Shown: positions 21,603-32,299, counted from the stretch's first letter. The stretch: DNA of 64,000 nt from Acanthosepion lycidas (GCA_963932145.1 OZ010600.1:48247377-48311376), one strand, 5' to 3'. A program made the numbers and translations. Notes: a model not told the origin generated them from the letters alone.

Positions 21603-21674
21603 TTAGGTTGGTGCAAAAATAATGTCGTTTTCTCACATATGTGAGAAAACGACATTATTTTTGCACCAACCTAA
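21603..21674. mobile_element. MADE1-like mariner MITE, short subtype
   Basis: This is a 72-bp near-perfect palindrome with the same ends and TA flanks. The centre is TCTCACATATGTGAGA. Confidence 0.95.
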
Positions 21675-21799
21675 TAGAACCACATTTCTGTTCCTTCGAG
21701 TCTCTTTTTTTTTTTTTTTTATCTGTGAGCAAATTGTCCAGCATTTGCTGCCATATTTTAAACAGTATTTTATTTCGTTTACCCTGCTTTATCCCGACT

Positions 21800-21985
21800 C
21801 TCTTTGTAGCTGAGTTGGTTAAAACACGCCAGATCTAACGACAGTTTATCCTGCAGAGTGGGGTCAGGTTGATATCCTGTCCGGGCTGAGGAAGAGCATT
21901 CTTTTCAATTCGATTTCTCGAATATTCAGGCTGGTAGATGAAATAAAATATCGTTTAAAATAGACAAATCGTCTACACAAATATG
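21800..21985 (+). mobile_element. tRNA-headed SINE (family S3), copy 1
   Basis: TAGCTGAGTTGGTTAAAACAC (A box, first 12 bases) and CAGGTTGATATCC (B box, eroded) form a tRNA-like head. The tail has TTCAGGCTGGTAGATGAAAT and CGTCTACACAAATATGG. Copy 2 is at 22548. Confidence 0.7.
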
Positions 21986-21989
21986 GTTT

Positions 21990-22262
21990 TTGATTGATTG
22001 ATTTGGTTTTTTTTTATGGCTTATCAACCCTTTGCAGGTTATTTGAATCCAGCAAATATTTGTAAACTGTACAAAAAAGCTTTTGGAGATAATTATTTAC
22101 TGATAAAATTTTTACTAATTAACCCATAAGTGGGGGGAGAAAAGGTTGATTTACAGCTTTCCCAAGGGTATATGCGCGTTATTGAAATAATGAAACCGAG
22201 TGGAAGTAGAATTGGAACTCGACTCTCCGATTTCCAGTTCCGTTACAAAATCTGCGCATCCA
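21990..22262 (-). mobile_element. Body and tail of a 5S-headed SINE
   Basis: Continuing 3' from the 5S sequence on the minus strand, the body holds ATATACCCTTGGGAAAGCTG, TATGGGTTAATTAGTAAAAA and a tail of AATC repeats. The central block also occurs after a tRNA-like head at 54.0 kb and headless at 48.1-48.2 kb. Together with the 5S head this would be a SINE3-type element. Confidence 0.65.
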
Positions 22263-22380
22263 AGCTTACAGTCTCTGGTATTCCATATCGGTCGCCCATC
22301 TAAGAACTAACCAAGCTCAACGTTACTTAACTTCGGTGATCGTATGAGAACTGGTGTTTCAACGTGATATGGCCGCAAGC
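22263..22380 (-). rRNA. 5S rRNA-like sequence, well preserved
   Basis: The 118 nt read GCGGCCATATCACGTTGAAA, ...CACCGAAGTTAAGTAACG, AGCTTGGTTAGTTC, GATGGGCGACCG, GGAATACCAGAGACTGTAAGC. These are the 5S internal promoter (A box, intermediate element, C box) and the 3' strand. Helix I still pairs (GCTTGC with GTAAGC, one G-T) although both sides differ from the usual mollusc sequence, which suggests compensating changes. One A is missing after CACGTTG. TTTT lies about 14 nt downstream. It stands alone, not in an array. Since SINE-like sequence follows directly, I favour a 5S-derived SINE head over a working gene. Confidence 0.8.
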
Positions 22381-22547
22381 CATGGGTGTCTTTTAAAAAT
22401 AACATTAAAAGTGAGAAAATATGCCGGATAATTTAATTAAAATCCATTATTTCTTTAGAAATTGCTTTGTATACGTTGAGCAGATTTGAACTTTCGGTAA
22501 TCACAAAACGAGACGATGTACTTAAGGACAGTATATATAGCCATGGC

Positions 22548-22735
22548 GTTTTTCGTAGCCGAGTTGGTTAAGAGCACGTCGGCTCTAACGATGGTTTTTC
22601 CTGCAGAGGGGGATGCAGGTTCGTATCCTGATGGAGAGTGCATTTCTCTTTAACAAGATTTTTTCAGGTCAGTAGACAAATAAAAAAAAATGCTTTAAAA
22701 AATCGGAGCGTCTACTCAAATATGAGTACCCACTA
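22548..22735 (+). mobile_element. tRNA-headed SINE (family S3), copy 2
   Basis: GTAGCCGAGTTGGTTAAGAG and GCAGGTTCGTATCC are good A and B boxes of a leucine/serine-like tRNA. The tail TTTTTTCAGGTCAGTAGAC and GCGTCTACTCAAATATGAG matches copy 1. Confidence 0.75.
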
Positions 22736-22739
22736 AAAT

Positions 22740-23230
22740 AACGCTTGAAGTGATATGCAGATAGAGGGGGCGTAAATTCTATTTCTATTATGCTCCCCTC
22801 CCCCTGTTTGTAGTTATCGCATTGCCTCCAGTATTATTTTATGGATAACCTAACTCATAATGGAGATATTAAAATGTATAACATTTTATTAGTTATTTGA
22901 TGTGGCTGTTTATGATATTAAATAAATTCAACAAAGCCAAGGTACGGCGAGCGAATAAGAAGAGTAAACAGGAAAACATCCTTGTTTAATTTATTCCGTC
23001 ATTATCGTTTAATTTGGGACGACATAATAAAAAGCATCTATGCTTCGTGGTAATTACTGCTTTGTCCCACAATTACTTGCTTATCTATGAGGCACATCTC
23101 GCGATATTTTGTTCGAGAAAAAAAAATATGGCAAAATAGTAAAAATAAAAATAACAAAGTTCAAGACGTGCTATATTCCAAGTTCGTATCGCGGATTGTT
23201 GCTACTTAAATAAGTTTAGTTCTTTTAACT
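22740..23230. other. Unassigned stretch
   Basis: No recognised gene or repeat boundary. Confidence 0.4.
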
Positions 23231-23234
23231 GAGT

Positions 23235-23760
23235 TCGGTTCTTTTTTCTTTACTAATGTTCACTTAATACAAGGTACAAGAGCCACTCAAAGTAGAGGTT
23301 TACTTTGTGGAGTTGTATTAGCGTAAGAGAGGGAAAGATAACAGAAAAGGTAGAAAACTAATTTTAGACTTGAAGAGGTCAAGATTTAATTAGCGAATAA
23401 AATTTCACAGTTCAGTATAGAGTTGAAGTAAACTTTAGAAGGAACCAGAAACCTAATCCTAAACAGGAAAATCTACTCCGGTTCAAAAGACCTGGGAAAA
23501 GCGTGAACTGGACGATAGGCAAACCTATCCAATCCTATTGGCAGAGGAACAAAAAATATTGAATAAAATTTTAGATTTCAGGCGGAGACGTCAGAAGAAC
23601 AGAGTAAAAGAAACCGGAAACCCAATTCTAAACAGGAAACAAGAGGTAAAACTCTACCCCTGTTTAAATCGGGGTGGAATATGAACCAGATGATAGGCGA
23701 GGCTATCTACTCCGATTCGTGGAGGATAAAAGAAAATGCTAGTCTTGTAAGCCTAGTAAA
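23235..23760 (-). mobile_element. LINE 3' UTR copy (antisense), with a second unit
   Basis: 23235-23570 matches 26505-26840 in direct orientation (GACTTGAAGAGGTCAA, AATTAGCGAATAAA, GGATAGGC...ACCTATC). 23571-23760 repeats the inner ACCC(A)ATTCTAAACAGGAAAC block. Related sequence follows the LINE ORF at 55.6 kb, which suggests a LINE 3' UTR. Confidence 0.6.
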
Positions 23761-24269
23761 TAGCTACTGGGAGTATCTGTGTGGAAGTATAGTTAGAAAG
23801 CTAGCAATACTATTTACGAGGTCAGTGCTGAAAAATTCTTGGCATGGTCCTCTACTGTAAATTTTTTTGTTGAAGGGTTTCTTGGATTGGCTGTGAAAAT
23901 TTCAGCACTCACTTGTAATGAGCTCAATCATCACTGGGTGTTTCACATTTGCAGCCTTGTGCCAGCCTATGCTAAGCTTGGTAAATATCGGTAGTGATGA
24001 ATATTCTATGTAAAAAAAGCGTAAAATAAATCCAACTTGGTGAGGAAAATACACAGATCCCAAAAGTGAGGCTGTTCTGTATCTCGAACAATGAATGTCA
24101 CAATTCAAATATCAATTGTGCAAGTGATAGTTCGGTTATATGATGGAGAAGAGCAATTTCATTTTCAGAAAGTCGTATCGACTATGTATTTTCAATGTGA
24201 TGCTGATAAGTATTTTATATTGTTGTTACATAAATTCGTTGCCTTTTTTAAAATTTATTTTAATGCTTA

Positions 24270-24895
24270 ATATTCATTAATAGTTCTGATGAAGCATTCA
24301 ACAGTGTATTCGTCTACATCGTTTACGACCACCTGCCACCAATCCACTAACTGTCCAATGCCTCGACAATAGAAATCACTAGGTTTTGATAGCCCAGGAT
24401 CAACTACATCTCGCAGCAAGATCTCTGGTCGGAAGATTGGAGATTTTGAAGAGCTTGGAACCACTATTTATTTGTTGTTGTTCCTACGTCCACCCTGATC
24501 CGGGTGGTAGCATATGTTAGGGTCCCAGGTATCGACAAAGAGTGAATCCGCCAAAATAATTTTTAATTGTAAATTACCAGCCATACATTTTTATAAAAAA
24601 ATAGCAAATATACATTTTTATAGTGAAATTACCAGCAATATATTTAAAGTAAAAATTATTACTAATAATATATTTTTTATGGTAAAATGACCAGTAATAC
24701 AGTAGTATAATAAAGTAGAATTACAAACAATACATTTTTATAGTAAAATGATCAACAGTACATTTTTATAGTAAAAGGATCAACCGTACATTTTTATAGT
24801 AAAATGAAAATCAATACAACACTAAAAAGTATATAAATACATTTTCTGCAACAATTACCACTAATACATTTAACAAAAATACCGACAATACGTTT
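24270..24895 (+). mobile_element. SINE family V, copy 2, with tandem tail
   Basis: ATCTCGCAGCAAGATCTCTG and CGTCCACCCTGATCCGGGTG, then GTTAGGGTCCCAGG, match the other family V copies. A tail of about 10 units of ACCAGCAATACATTTTTATAGT type runs to the (TA)n at 24903. Confidence 0.65.
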
Positions 24896-24900
24896 TATCA

Positions 24901-24902
<2 letters not shown>

Positions 24903-24993
<91 letters not shown>

Positions 24994-25020
24994 TGTCTGT
25001 GTGTCTGTGTGTGTGTGTGC
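24903..25020. repeat. (TA)n-(TG)n compound microsatellite
   Basis: 58 bp of TA followed by about 60 bp of TG with TCTG variants. It is the microsatellite part of element M on the minus strand. Confidence 0.95.
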
Positions 25021-25175
25021 AGGTATGTAGAAAAATAGGAAAGAACAACGTTAGGTAAATAATCCACGGTTCTTTAGTATTTTTTTTTAAACAGTGCTCC
25101 ATACAGAAGTAGAGCTTAGATTATAATTATTTTTTTAAATATGATTCCTTCGCTACATAAGAGTTCTCATGTTGC
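24961..25175 (-). mobile_element. Dispersed element M, copy 3 (minus)
   Basis: It reads the reverse of 14580-14797: (TG)n, GGAAAGAACAACGTTAGGTA, AGAAGTAGAGCTTAG, CGCTACATAAGAGTTCTCAT. An inverted partial copy at 25305-25404 makes a foldback with arms of about 50 bp. Confidence 0.75.
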
Positions 25176-25304
25176 AAAAAGGAGAGCCGAAACCATCAAT
25201 ATAATTATTAAAATTAAATTGAATTAAAGTAACAAGCCATGTTTCAACCTCAAGCGAAAATTTAGAAAAAATTTCTAAATTTTCGTTTGAGTTTCTCGTT
25301 TTTG

Positions 25305-25355
25305 AAACATGAGAACTCTTATGTAGCGAAGGAATCATATTTTAAAAAAAAATTA

Positions 25356-25404
<49 letters not shown>
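25305..25404 (+). mobile_element. Dispersed element M, partial copy 4, with (TA)n
   Basis: AACATGAGAACTCTTATGTA and GCGAAGGAATCATATTTTAA lead directly into (TA)n. Confidence 0.75.
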
Positions 25405-25408
<4 letters not shown>

Positions 25409-26018
25409 GCATGTTTCATTAAATAATATAGGCAAGTTTTGTCTATTTTAAGTAAGTTCCTTTATTATTGTGTGATAATCTTAATCACATTATCGTTGAA
25501 AGACGAAAGGAAAACACCATATTGATACATGTTGAAATCCAATCTAAGCTTTCGGCTTACACAAGCCATTATGAAAGATGACAATTTCAATAAATCAAAT
25601 AACACACGGAGGAAACAACAATGATAGTCTACCATTGCTGCATGAAAATTTCCAAGTAACGACCATCTCGTATATACGAGACGCGGAAGCGAAAATCTCG
25701 TCGCTGTTCGTGACGTCACACATGACCACGCGAGAGTGAAAAACGAGAAGTATTAAGTATGGGATGCCGTTGGTATAAACCAATGGCTTCTGTTATAAAT
25801 TATAGACATTTAAGGATATTTGTGGAGATTTCATAGTTTATTTTGTTCAGGTTAGGTTTCAAATGTTTTATGTATAAAGCTTCAAGAATTTTTAATTTTT
25901 GTTTATTGTTTTCATGTTTAAGTATAGTTGTGTTGTCAACAAGGATTTTCCGGAATTGAGTACGCGGTCAGGCATGTTGTTTTAAATGTCTAAAAACAAC
26001 ATGCCTGCCCGCGTACAA
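25405..26018 (-). pseudogene. PLE 3' part: GIY-YIG C-terminus, hammerhead-like hairpin, terminus
   Basis: On the minus strand, 26018-25815 encodes FRKILVDNTTILKHENNKQK then LKILEALYIKHLKPNLNKIN, the end of a PLE GIY-YIG domain. At 25583-25545 a hairpin GGCTTGTGTAAGCC is followed by GAAAGC, equivalent to hammerhead stem II plus GAAA, with CTGATGA lost. The terminus at 25425-25405 (TTAATGAAACATGCAT) abuts (TA)n. No reverse transcriptase is left. Confidence 0.6.
25961..26017. repeat. Hairpin with 23-bp arms
   Basis: GTACGCGGTCAGGCATGTTG and CAACATGCCTGCCCGCGTAC pair around a short loop, one mismatch. It lies within the PLE coding remnant and may be a local inverted duplication. Confidence 0.85.
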
Positions 26019-26019
26019 C

Positions 26020-26500
26020 AGTTTTACAGGGTGACCAGAATTACTAAGAGGCATAAAATGTTACGAAAGATTGTTCTTCAAGATCATTAACAGAACATCA
26101 GAAAAAACAAAACAAAACAAAAAAACGAATATATCTAACAAGCTAATAAAAATGGAGATATCGCATATACTCGTTAAAGTAAGTAGCATGATGCAGAAAT
26201 TAAGGAGCGGGTTCTGACGTGATTTGAAAACATCATATTTAGAGTATCGTTAACAATCGCAGTATATTTAACCCGAAAAGTGATGATAACAAGCAAAAAT
26301 AAGACGAGACTAGTCAAAAATAAACATGAAAAATTTTTCATCTAAAATGACAAGTAATTTAAGACCAGGAAAAAAAGAAGAAGAAGAATACCGTGAAATG
26401 AAGAGGTTAATTTAACTACTGTATATCGATGAGTTCGGCCCCAGTCGAAATCATAGCGTCAGTGTGAATTGTGGAATCATAGCGTCACTGTTCCAGAATC
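26020..26500. other. Unassigned stretch
   Basis: An AAAAC-rich patch lies at 26104-26125. Nothing else is recognised. Confidence 0.4.
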
Positions 26501-26504
26501 ATTT

Positions 26505-26840
26505 TTCTTTACTAACGCTCACCAAATACAAAGCTCAAAGGCCACACAAAGTAGAGGGTTACTCTGTAGAGTTGTATTAGCCTAAGACAGGGCAAGATAA
26601 CAGAAAAGATGGGCAGATTATTCTAGACTTGAAGAGGTCAAAATTCAATTAGCGAATAAATTTTCAGAGTTCGGGGGGAGAGGTTAGAAGTTCAGAGTTG
26701 AAGTAGAATTTGGAAGGGACCGAAAACCTAACCCTGAATAAGAAACAAAGGATAAACCTCTACTCCTGTTCTGGGAGAGTAGTATGAACCGAACGATAGG
26801 TGAACCTATCTACTAGTATTGGGAGAGAAAAAAAAACTGA
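26505..26840 (-). mobile_element. LINE 3' UTR copy (antisense)
   Basis: Direct copy of 23235-23570, with the same GAACCGAACGATAGGTGAAC segment near the end. Confidence 0.6.
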
Positions 26841-27845
26841 ATAAAATTTTAATGCTAAAACTATCCAAAAAAATAATCACGGAAAATGTTTAATCTGAAA
26901 AGACAAGTAATTTAAAACCAGGAGGAAGAAGAAAAAAAAAACCCCACTCAGAATAGATAGACGGGAGGAAGTTAATGTAACTAGTGTAAATCGATATAAA
27001 TTTTATATGTTATATATACATATATATATATATATATATGGAGAGATAGATATACATGCACATACATACATACTGGTTTGTAGTTGTCTCTGTATAATTG
27101 CAAAGTTTCCATAATGACCATGCACAAAGTTAATATTGACAACTCCTTAAAAAAATATTCCAATACCGATGAGGTATGAATATGTCATTGTTGCATAAAA
27201 CAGAAAAATTGCTTGGGAGAATGAGATGGGAGGCGTTATTTGCCATTCCCAAATATAAACATAAGGACGAAAATAAAAGGAAATCATTTTGTTCTAAAAG
27301 AAAGAAACCCCCTCCCCCGACTGGGTAAGAATGTTAAATATCGATAGCGATATGTTAATATTGACCGGTAAAATCATATTTAGAGGTATAGAAACGGTAT
27401 TTAAAAACAGTTGGCTAATGATATAAATAAAATTAAAAAGTTATCGAAAATATTTGTAAAGGGAGACAAAAACATTAAGACGTACACAGTAAGACTGAGA
27501 GAATACAAAGAGAGGGACAGTAATGAAGTCACTAAATGAAAGCGACAGAAGTTTATGGGGATTTGCGAAGCATAGATTAGACGTGGTCAGAACTATGGAT
27601 CGAATTCCCTACTCAGTCGTAGAAGAATTATATGAAAGCTTTATGTATGGAAGGGCATAAAACTAAGTCATGTTAAAAAAAAATATATCCTTTCATCAGG
27701 TTAATACATGTTTCAATATTTTTCTGTAATGGCCGACAAAAACCACCGAAAATCCGCCTAGAAGAACTATATAGAACTCTAAAAAATGAGACTAAGATTT
27801 TGAACTAGCAGAAAAAAAACACCTTTAGACCAACTACAAAATCTA
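26841..27845. other. Unassigned stretch with short (TA)n
   Basis: (TA)n lies at 27013-27039. No coding similarity is recognised. Confidence 0.4.
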
Positions 27846-28385
27846 AAGAAACGTAGTCGAGCAAATTCTAGCACATGTCTCAACATACAACAAGAACAAT
27901 CCCGAGCTATTTACAGAAATTACAAAATTACAATCTAGACCTAGTAAGAATGACAAAATGAAAAATATACTAAAAACAACCAAAATAATTAAAAGCAAAC
28001 GCCAATCTAAAAACCTGAAACATATATTCATCGAAATTTAACCAACACACAATACAGGGGGTAACAAAATGCAACAAAAAATGTGTGGGGTCTGTGATAT
28101 AATTATAGAAGGGAATTCCTATATTCTGAAAACCCCACAGCGGCATTCATAAAAATTAAAAATTTAAGCTGCAACTCCAAAAATGTGATTTATACACTCA
28201 AATGAACAAAATGCAAGAAGTCATATATAGGCATCAGCCAAGTACTAAACAACCGAGTTTCCCTTCACAAAAGCAACATCAAATTACCAGACAACAGAAA
28301 ACTCTTCGTATCACAACACATCTACAAATGTAATCAAGGAAAATTTAAAATTATACCATTATATCAAACAGACAATTATTCTTAC
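27846..28385 (+). pseudogene. PLE GIY-YIG endonuclease fragment (family P3)
   Basis: Frames with stops and shifts read KMCGVCDIIIEGNSY (the cysteine-containing linker before the nuclease), CNSKNVIYTLK and KCKKSYIGISQVLNNRVSLH, then a weak VSQHIYKCNQGKFKIIPLY. The YIG motif and the downstream R and H are kept. Several in-frame stops exist. No hammerhead is found downstream because the copy ends in CA/TA-rich sequence near 28390. Confidence 0.7.
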
Positions 28386-28636
28386 CTATGAATAAACAAA
28401 TTTAAATCAGCACACACATAAACACACAGAATACACATATAATGGCCAAATACACATGCACACACGCACAAACACACACACACAAACAGGTATATATAGA
28501 GAACGAATATATATACATATACTGGCAAAAAGAAATAAACTACACACAAGCGCACACACACGAAAACTACGCAATACAGGAAGTGTGTGTTTATGTGTAT
28601 ATGCATATATATAAGTATGTATATGTATGTGCGTGC

Positions 28637-28651
28637 ATATATATATATATT

Positions 28652-28695
<44 letters not shown>
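28637..28695. repeat. (TA)n microsatellite
   Basis: About 57 bp of TA with one TTTAAA break. CA/TG-rich imperfect repeats precede it from 28405. Confidence 0.9.
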
Positions 28696-28700
<5 letters not shown>

Positions 28701-28782
28701 AAATTGACAAAGTTAGACAATTATTAAAGACATTTTTTTACGTTTATACGTTCTTTTTATAGATACAAATATTTAAGTAAAT

Positions 28783-28881
28783 GCTCTGTTTATAATAAAC
28801 AGTATTAGCAACATATTTTCTATGAGAATTTCTCGGACATTCAGGCCGGTAAATGTTGTTAATACTGTTTATTATAAAGAG
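28783..28881. repeat. Inverted repeat containing a SINE S3 tail motif
   Basis: CTGTTTATAATAAACAGTAT and ATACTGTTTATTATAAAGAG type arms (about 28 bp) flank CTCGGACATTCAGGCCGGTA, which matches the S3 SINE tail. Confidence 0.65.
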
Positions 28882-29300
28882 AGCAAAAAGATTTTTTTGT
28901 GCGTGTAACAACTAAAGGGCAGTGTGCAAAATTTTCACATAAGGCTCACAGAAATCAGGACCCCATTCGGTCCACACATAAAAAGCTACCGAGCTGAAAA
29001 CTACAAAGAGACCGCCCCAAAGAACAGTGACACAATTCACAGTAAGAACGAACTAAATTCTAACAATCTTTTTTTTTTGAGTGAAATAATCCTCTTCTTT
29101 CATAGACTCTGAAATTACAGATTGCATCTACGGACTGTCAAGACCTTCCAAAGTTTACACAAAAAATATTGTGCTTTGGGGAAAAAAAGTCAGTTATAAA
29201 TATGTAACATTTATGAGGATAAAATAGGGATATCTTTCCCGTTGTGCTTATAAATTGTACACTTTTAAATTATTAACGTTAACAACGAACTATGCTAATT
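28882..29300. other. Unassigned stretch
   Basis: No recognised gene. Confidence 0.4.
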
Positions 29301-29304
29301 AACT

Positions 29305-29599
29305 ACATTATTTACGTTATTCGGACTTTTATCCTCATCTTCATTGGCATATTCACAATGTTTCTGCTGCTGTACGCGCCGGTCTTCTTCAGGTGCTTGG
29401 AATTTCGAATCGAATCCTTTATTTCGTCCATCGAAAGATACATGGCACGTGAAGCTAGAACAATCAGTTCCGGTGGATGAAATAAAGGGTTCGGTTCGAA
29501 ATTTCAATCACCTGAAGAAGGGCGGAGCGTACAGCAGCCGAAACGTTGTGAATATGGCAATGAAGTTGAGGACAACAGTCCGAATAATGTAAATAATGT
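29305..29599. repeat. Long inverted repeat (arms about 130 bp, loop 36 bp)
   Basis: 29305-29434 and 29471-29599 are inverted copies at roughly 85-90% identity. Both contain CTTCTTCAGGTG/CACCTGAAGAAG, and the right arm ends its stem at CAGCAGCCGAAACGTTGTG. This CTGAAGA...GCCGAAACG pattern resembles the hammerhead-like ends of PLEs, with an altered core. Confidence 0.85.
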
Positions 29600-30022
29600 A
29601 AGTAATCATAATACCTCATCCCAGTGATATAGAGGCTGAAATTTTGTGAATATGGCAATGAAGATGAGGATAACAGTCTGAATGATGTAAATAATGTAAG
29701 TAATCATAATACCTCATCCCAGTGATATAGAGGCTGAAATGTTGTGAATATGGCAATGAAGATGAGGATAACAGTCTGAATGATGTAAATAATGTAAGTA
29801 ATCATAATGCCTCATCCCAGTGATATAGAGGCTGAAATGTTGTGAATATGGCAAGGAAGATGAGGATAACAGTCTGAATAATGTAAATAATGTAAGTAAT
29901 CATAATACCTCATCCCAGTGATATAGAGGCTGAAATTTTGTGAATATGGCAATGAAGATGAGGATAACAGTCTGAATAATGTAAATAATGTAAGTAATCA
30001 TAATACCTCATCTCAGAGATAT
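29534..30022 (+). repeat. 98-bp satellite, five copies
   Basis: Units start GAGGCTGAAATKTTGTGAAT at 29632, 29730, 29828 and 29926 (exact 98-bp period). A diverged first unit lies in the right arm of the inverted repeat. The length is not a multiple of three, so it is not coding. The satellite grew from only one arm. Confidence 0.95.
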
Positions 30023-30169
30023 ACATAGAACTATTTAAATTACAAAATTGTACTTGGATTAAACAAAAAATACAATATATATTACTTATAATACATTCCT
30101 TTTATATATATATATATATTAATAATAATAATAATACGTTCCTTTTTGCCGTCAATTTTGACAGCACGA

Positions 30170-30221
<52 letters not shown>
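30170..30221. repeat. (TA)n microsatellite
   Basis: About 50 bp of TA; a shorter one lies at 30105-30118. Confidence 0.95.
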
Positions 30222-30224
<3 letters not shown>

Positions 30225-30339
30225 TGAACCTAGAAGTCAACACTTAGTGACGACAGTCTGTTTCCTGCTAGATGCAATCGTCAGGCCACGAGTGCTGTTA
30301 TTTTTCTCGGCTTTTTATATATATACGGGTCAGTGGTGC

Positions 30340-30575
30340 ATTGTGGGTAGTCTATATATACTGCTGTCATATATGGTCTGGAGCCCCTGTTGTTCGTTTT
30401 AAGGTCCTCGACAAAATTCAGAGACGGATATGCAATGTGGTTTGCTCTGATATGGCATCTCGTTTACAGTCGCTCTCTCACAGACGTGCCGCCGCCTTCC
30501 TCTGTCTTTTCTACAAATACTTTCACGGTAACTGCTCCGACGAGCTATTTTCGTTAGTCTAGAATAATTCCCACG
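30340..30575 (+). pseudogene. LINE-A C-terminal fragment
   Basis: CCHIWSGAP-like then KIQRRICNVVCSDMASRLQS, LSHRRAAAFLCLFYKYFHGN and CSDELFSLV, ending at TAG. It is the same LINE tail as at 5.2 kb, truncated at both sides. Confidence 0.8.
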
Positions 30576-30941
30576 CATAAATTCAGTTTTTCAAAAAGAG
30601 TGTAATTTTAATCGACGACCCCACCCACTAAAATGATTTCTGGAAATAATCAACATTTACACAAGGAAGGAGTTGGGGATTAAATAAAATAAAATGGTGT
30701 CAACAAACATTTACAAAAAATATTTTAATGAACATAGGATGGCGGTTTTAAGACAAGTTGGGAATATGTTTCACATCGTTTTGTTTATTTAAAGTTAACT
30801 GTTCCATTTGATCGCTTATATCTTGGATGTCTTTGAAATATGGTATATCTGAACTAGTATGAATAATCATATATATATATATATAGTCTGATGCAAGAGT
30901 TCCTAGCCATGTTTGTTAAATGTTAAAAAGAAAACACAGAA

Positions 30942-30948
<7 letters not shown>

Positions 30949-31019
<71 letters not shown>
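30949..31019. repeat. (TA)n microsatellite
   Basis: About 70 bp of TA between LINE debris and a PLE P1 end. Confidence 0.95.
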
Positions 31020-31021
<2 letters not shown>

Positions 31022-31029
31022 GGAAATTG

Positions 31030-31202
31030 TATGACAAAGTTTAAAAAGTTGTGACGCGTTTTGTCTTTCAGGATTTTATCAGAATTAATTTATATTGATA
31101 CCACTAAACATACGCACGACATAGGGGTGCTGGGATTTTAAAATTTTCCTTATATCTAACTGAATTCTTTTATAATCTTTTTCTTTTGCTTTACATAACT
31201 TT

Positions 31203-31278
<76 letters not shown>

Positions 31279-31375
31279 AGTATTCTAAAATCACCAGTAC
31301 CCCGCGTTCGTACGCATGTGTAGTGTGACCAAAATAACACATTTTGTCCTGTAGAACGTAATGCATCAAAAAATA
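31030..31375. mobile_element. Inverted pair of PLE P1 3' ends around (TA)n
   Basis: 31030-31205 (minus) matches the P1 tail after the GIY-YIG domain at 11.85-12.0 kb, including a decayed hammerhead (31082-31053: CTGATAAAATCCTGAAAGAC, AAAACGCGTC). 31276-31367 (plus) is another decayed copy (TTTTGTCCTGTAGAACGTAA). (TA)n fills 31207-31275 between them. Confidence 0.65.
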
Positions 31376-31431
31376 AACTTTTTACACTTTTTTAAACCTC
31401 AATATTGTTCTTGATATTTATATCGTTGTCT

Positions 31432-31433
<2 letters not shown>

Positions 31434-31466
<33 letters not shown>
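31434..31466. repeat. (TA)n microsatellite at a PLE 3' end
   Basis: About 33 bp of TA, following the minus-strand PLE P4 end. Confidence 0.9.
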
Positions 31467-31469
<3 letters not shown>

Positions 31470-31567
31470 AATATATTTGAAACGGTACAAAAGCGTATTA
31501 AGGCATTAAAAACAAGAAATTTTATATTATGGACCATGATAGATTTAAAATAAAACAAACACCAGTC

Positions 31568-31592
31568 GACCGGTTTCGTCCCCTCTCATCAG
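31568..31592 (-). ncRNA. Hammerhead-like ribozyme 3' of a PLE GIY-YIG gene
   Basis: The minus strand reads CAGTT CTGATGAG AGGGGACGAAAC CGGTC GACTG. CTGATGA, GAAA and GTC are intact, and CAGTT pairs with GACTG as stem I. Stem II is reduced to about one pair, so activity is doubtful. It lies about 110 bp after the GIY-YIG frame. Confidence 0.55.
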
Positions 31593-31702
31593 AACTGTTA
31601 ACGGGGAAATTATGAGGAAAAGAAAAAGAAGTCTGTTATGCATGACATGAATGATTGGACAGGAAGAAATAAATTATTATAAAAGTTATACCAACCAAGA
31701 TG

Positions 31703-32130
31703 CTAGAAACGCAGCACAGCAAGTCCAAGCAAACAATCTCTTTGTTTACAAAGAGTAGGTTGCCCGAACCTGATGTAAAGCGTCTCTAACACCTTAAGAT
31801 GGAATAGCGAGTGCGAACTGGCCAAAACAGAAAACCAGTTCACACTGAAATTCAACGCACAAGTAGGATTCTTTATAAAGTGATCCGCAATCGAAGACCC
31901 ATACGTGTTACGAATGGTATCACCCAAAGAAAATTTTTTATTCAGTATTATAGCAGGTACGTGTTGTTTAATTCTAACGTCCAACCGCTGTGTCGTTCTA
32001 CCTATGTAGTCGCATCCACAACTACATTTGAAATGATAAATAACAGAGTTAATATGGTGGGGGGGTAGAACATCTTTACACATAGATGAAAGTACGGACT
32101 TAGTTTGAAAAACAACACGAACATTGGCTA
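31703..32130 (-). pseudogene. PLE GIY-YIG endonuclease fragment (family P4)
   Basis: The minus frame reads FQTKSVLSSMCKDVLPPHHI, NSVIYHFKCSCGCDYIGRTT and QRLDVRIKQHVP, then LKVLETLYIRFGQPTLCKQR. These are the cysteine linker, the YIG half of the nuclease with R and H, and the conserved C-terminal LE..YI....P.L segment. About 126 codons are open, the least damaged GIY-YIG copy in the window. The upstream reverse transcriptase is absent; (TA)n at 32216 marks the truncation side. Confidence 0.85.
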
Positions 32131-32213
32131 AATGGAATAATAATAATAAAAAAAAACGAAAGAATATTAATCTACAACCCAGTGTGTCTAAAGATTTTAA
32201 TTTTTTTATTGTT

Positions 32214-32215
<2 letters not shown>

Positions 32216-32297
<82 letters not shown>
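32216..32297. repeat. (TA)n microsatellite
   Basis: About 82 bp of TA. Confidence 0.95.

Positions 32298-32299
<2 letters not shown>

Noticed and set aside
22263..22380. Calling a functional 5S rRNA gene
   Set aside because: It is isolated, one base short, and continues into SINE body sequence; a SINE head is more likely, although the fold is good.
22548..22625. Functional tRNA gene at the S3 SINE head (also 53915, 56745, 60866)
   Set aside because: The promoter boxes are good but the acceptor stems do not pair properly and SINE bodies follow.
24287..24300. CTGATGA near 24287 as a possible hammerhead
   Set aside because: No stem II or GAAAC follows; it is a chance match. The same holds for 33250 and 45600.
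29534..30022. CRISPR-like array from regularly spaced repeats
   Set aside because: The units are contiguous 98-bp satellite copies without unique spacers, in a eukaryotic context. The TATC array at 19.7 kb fails for the same reason.
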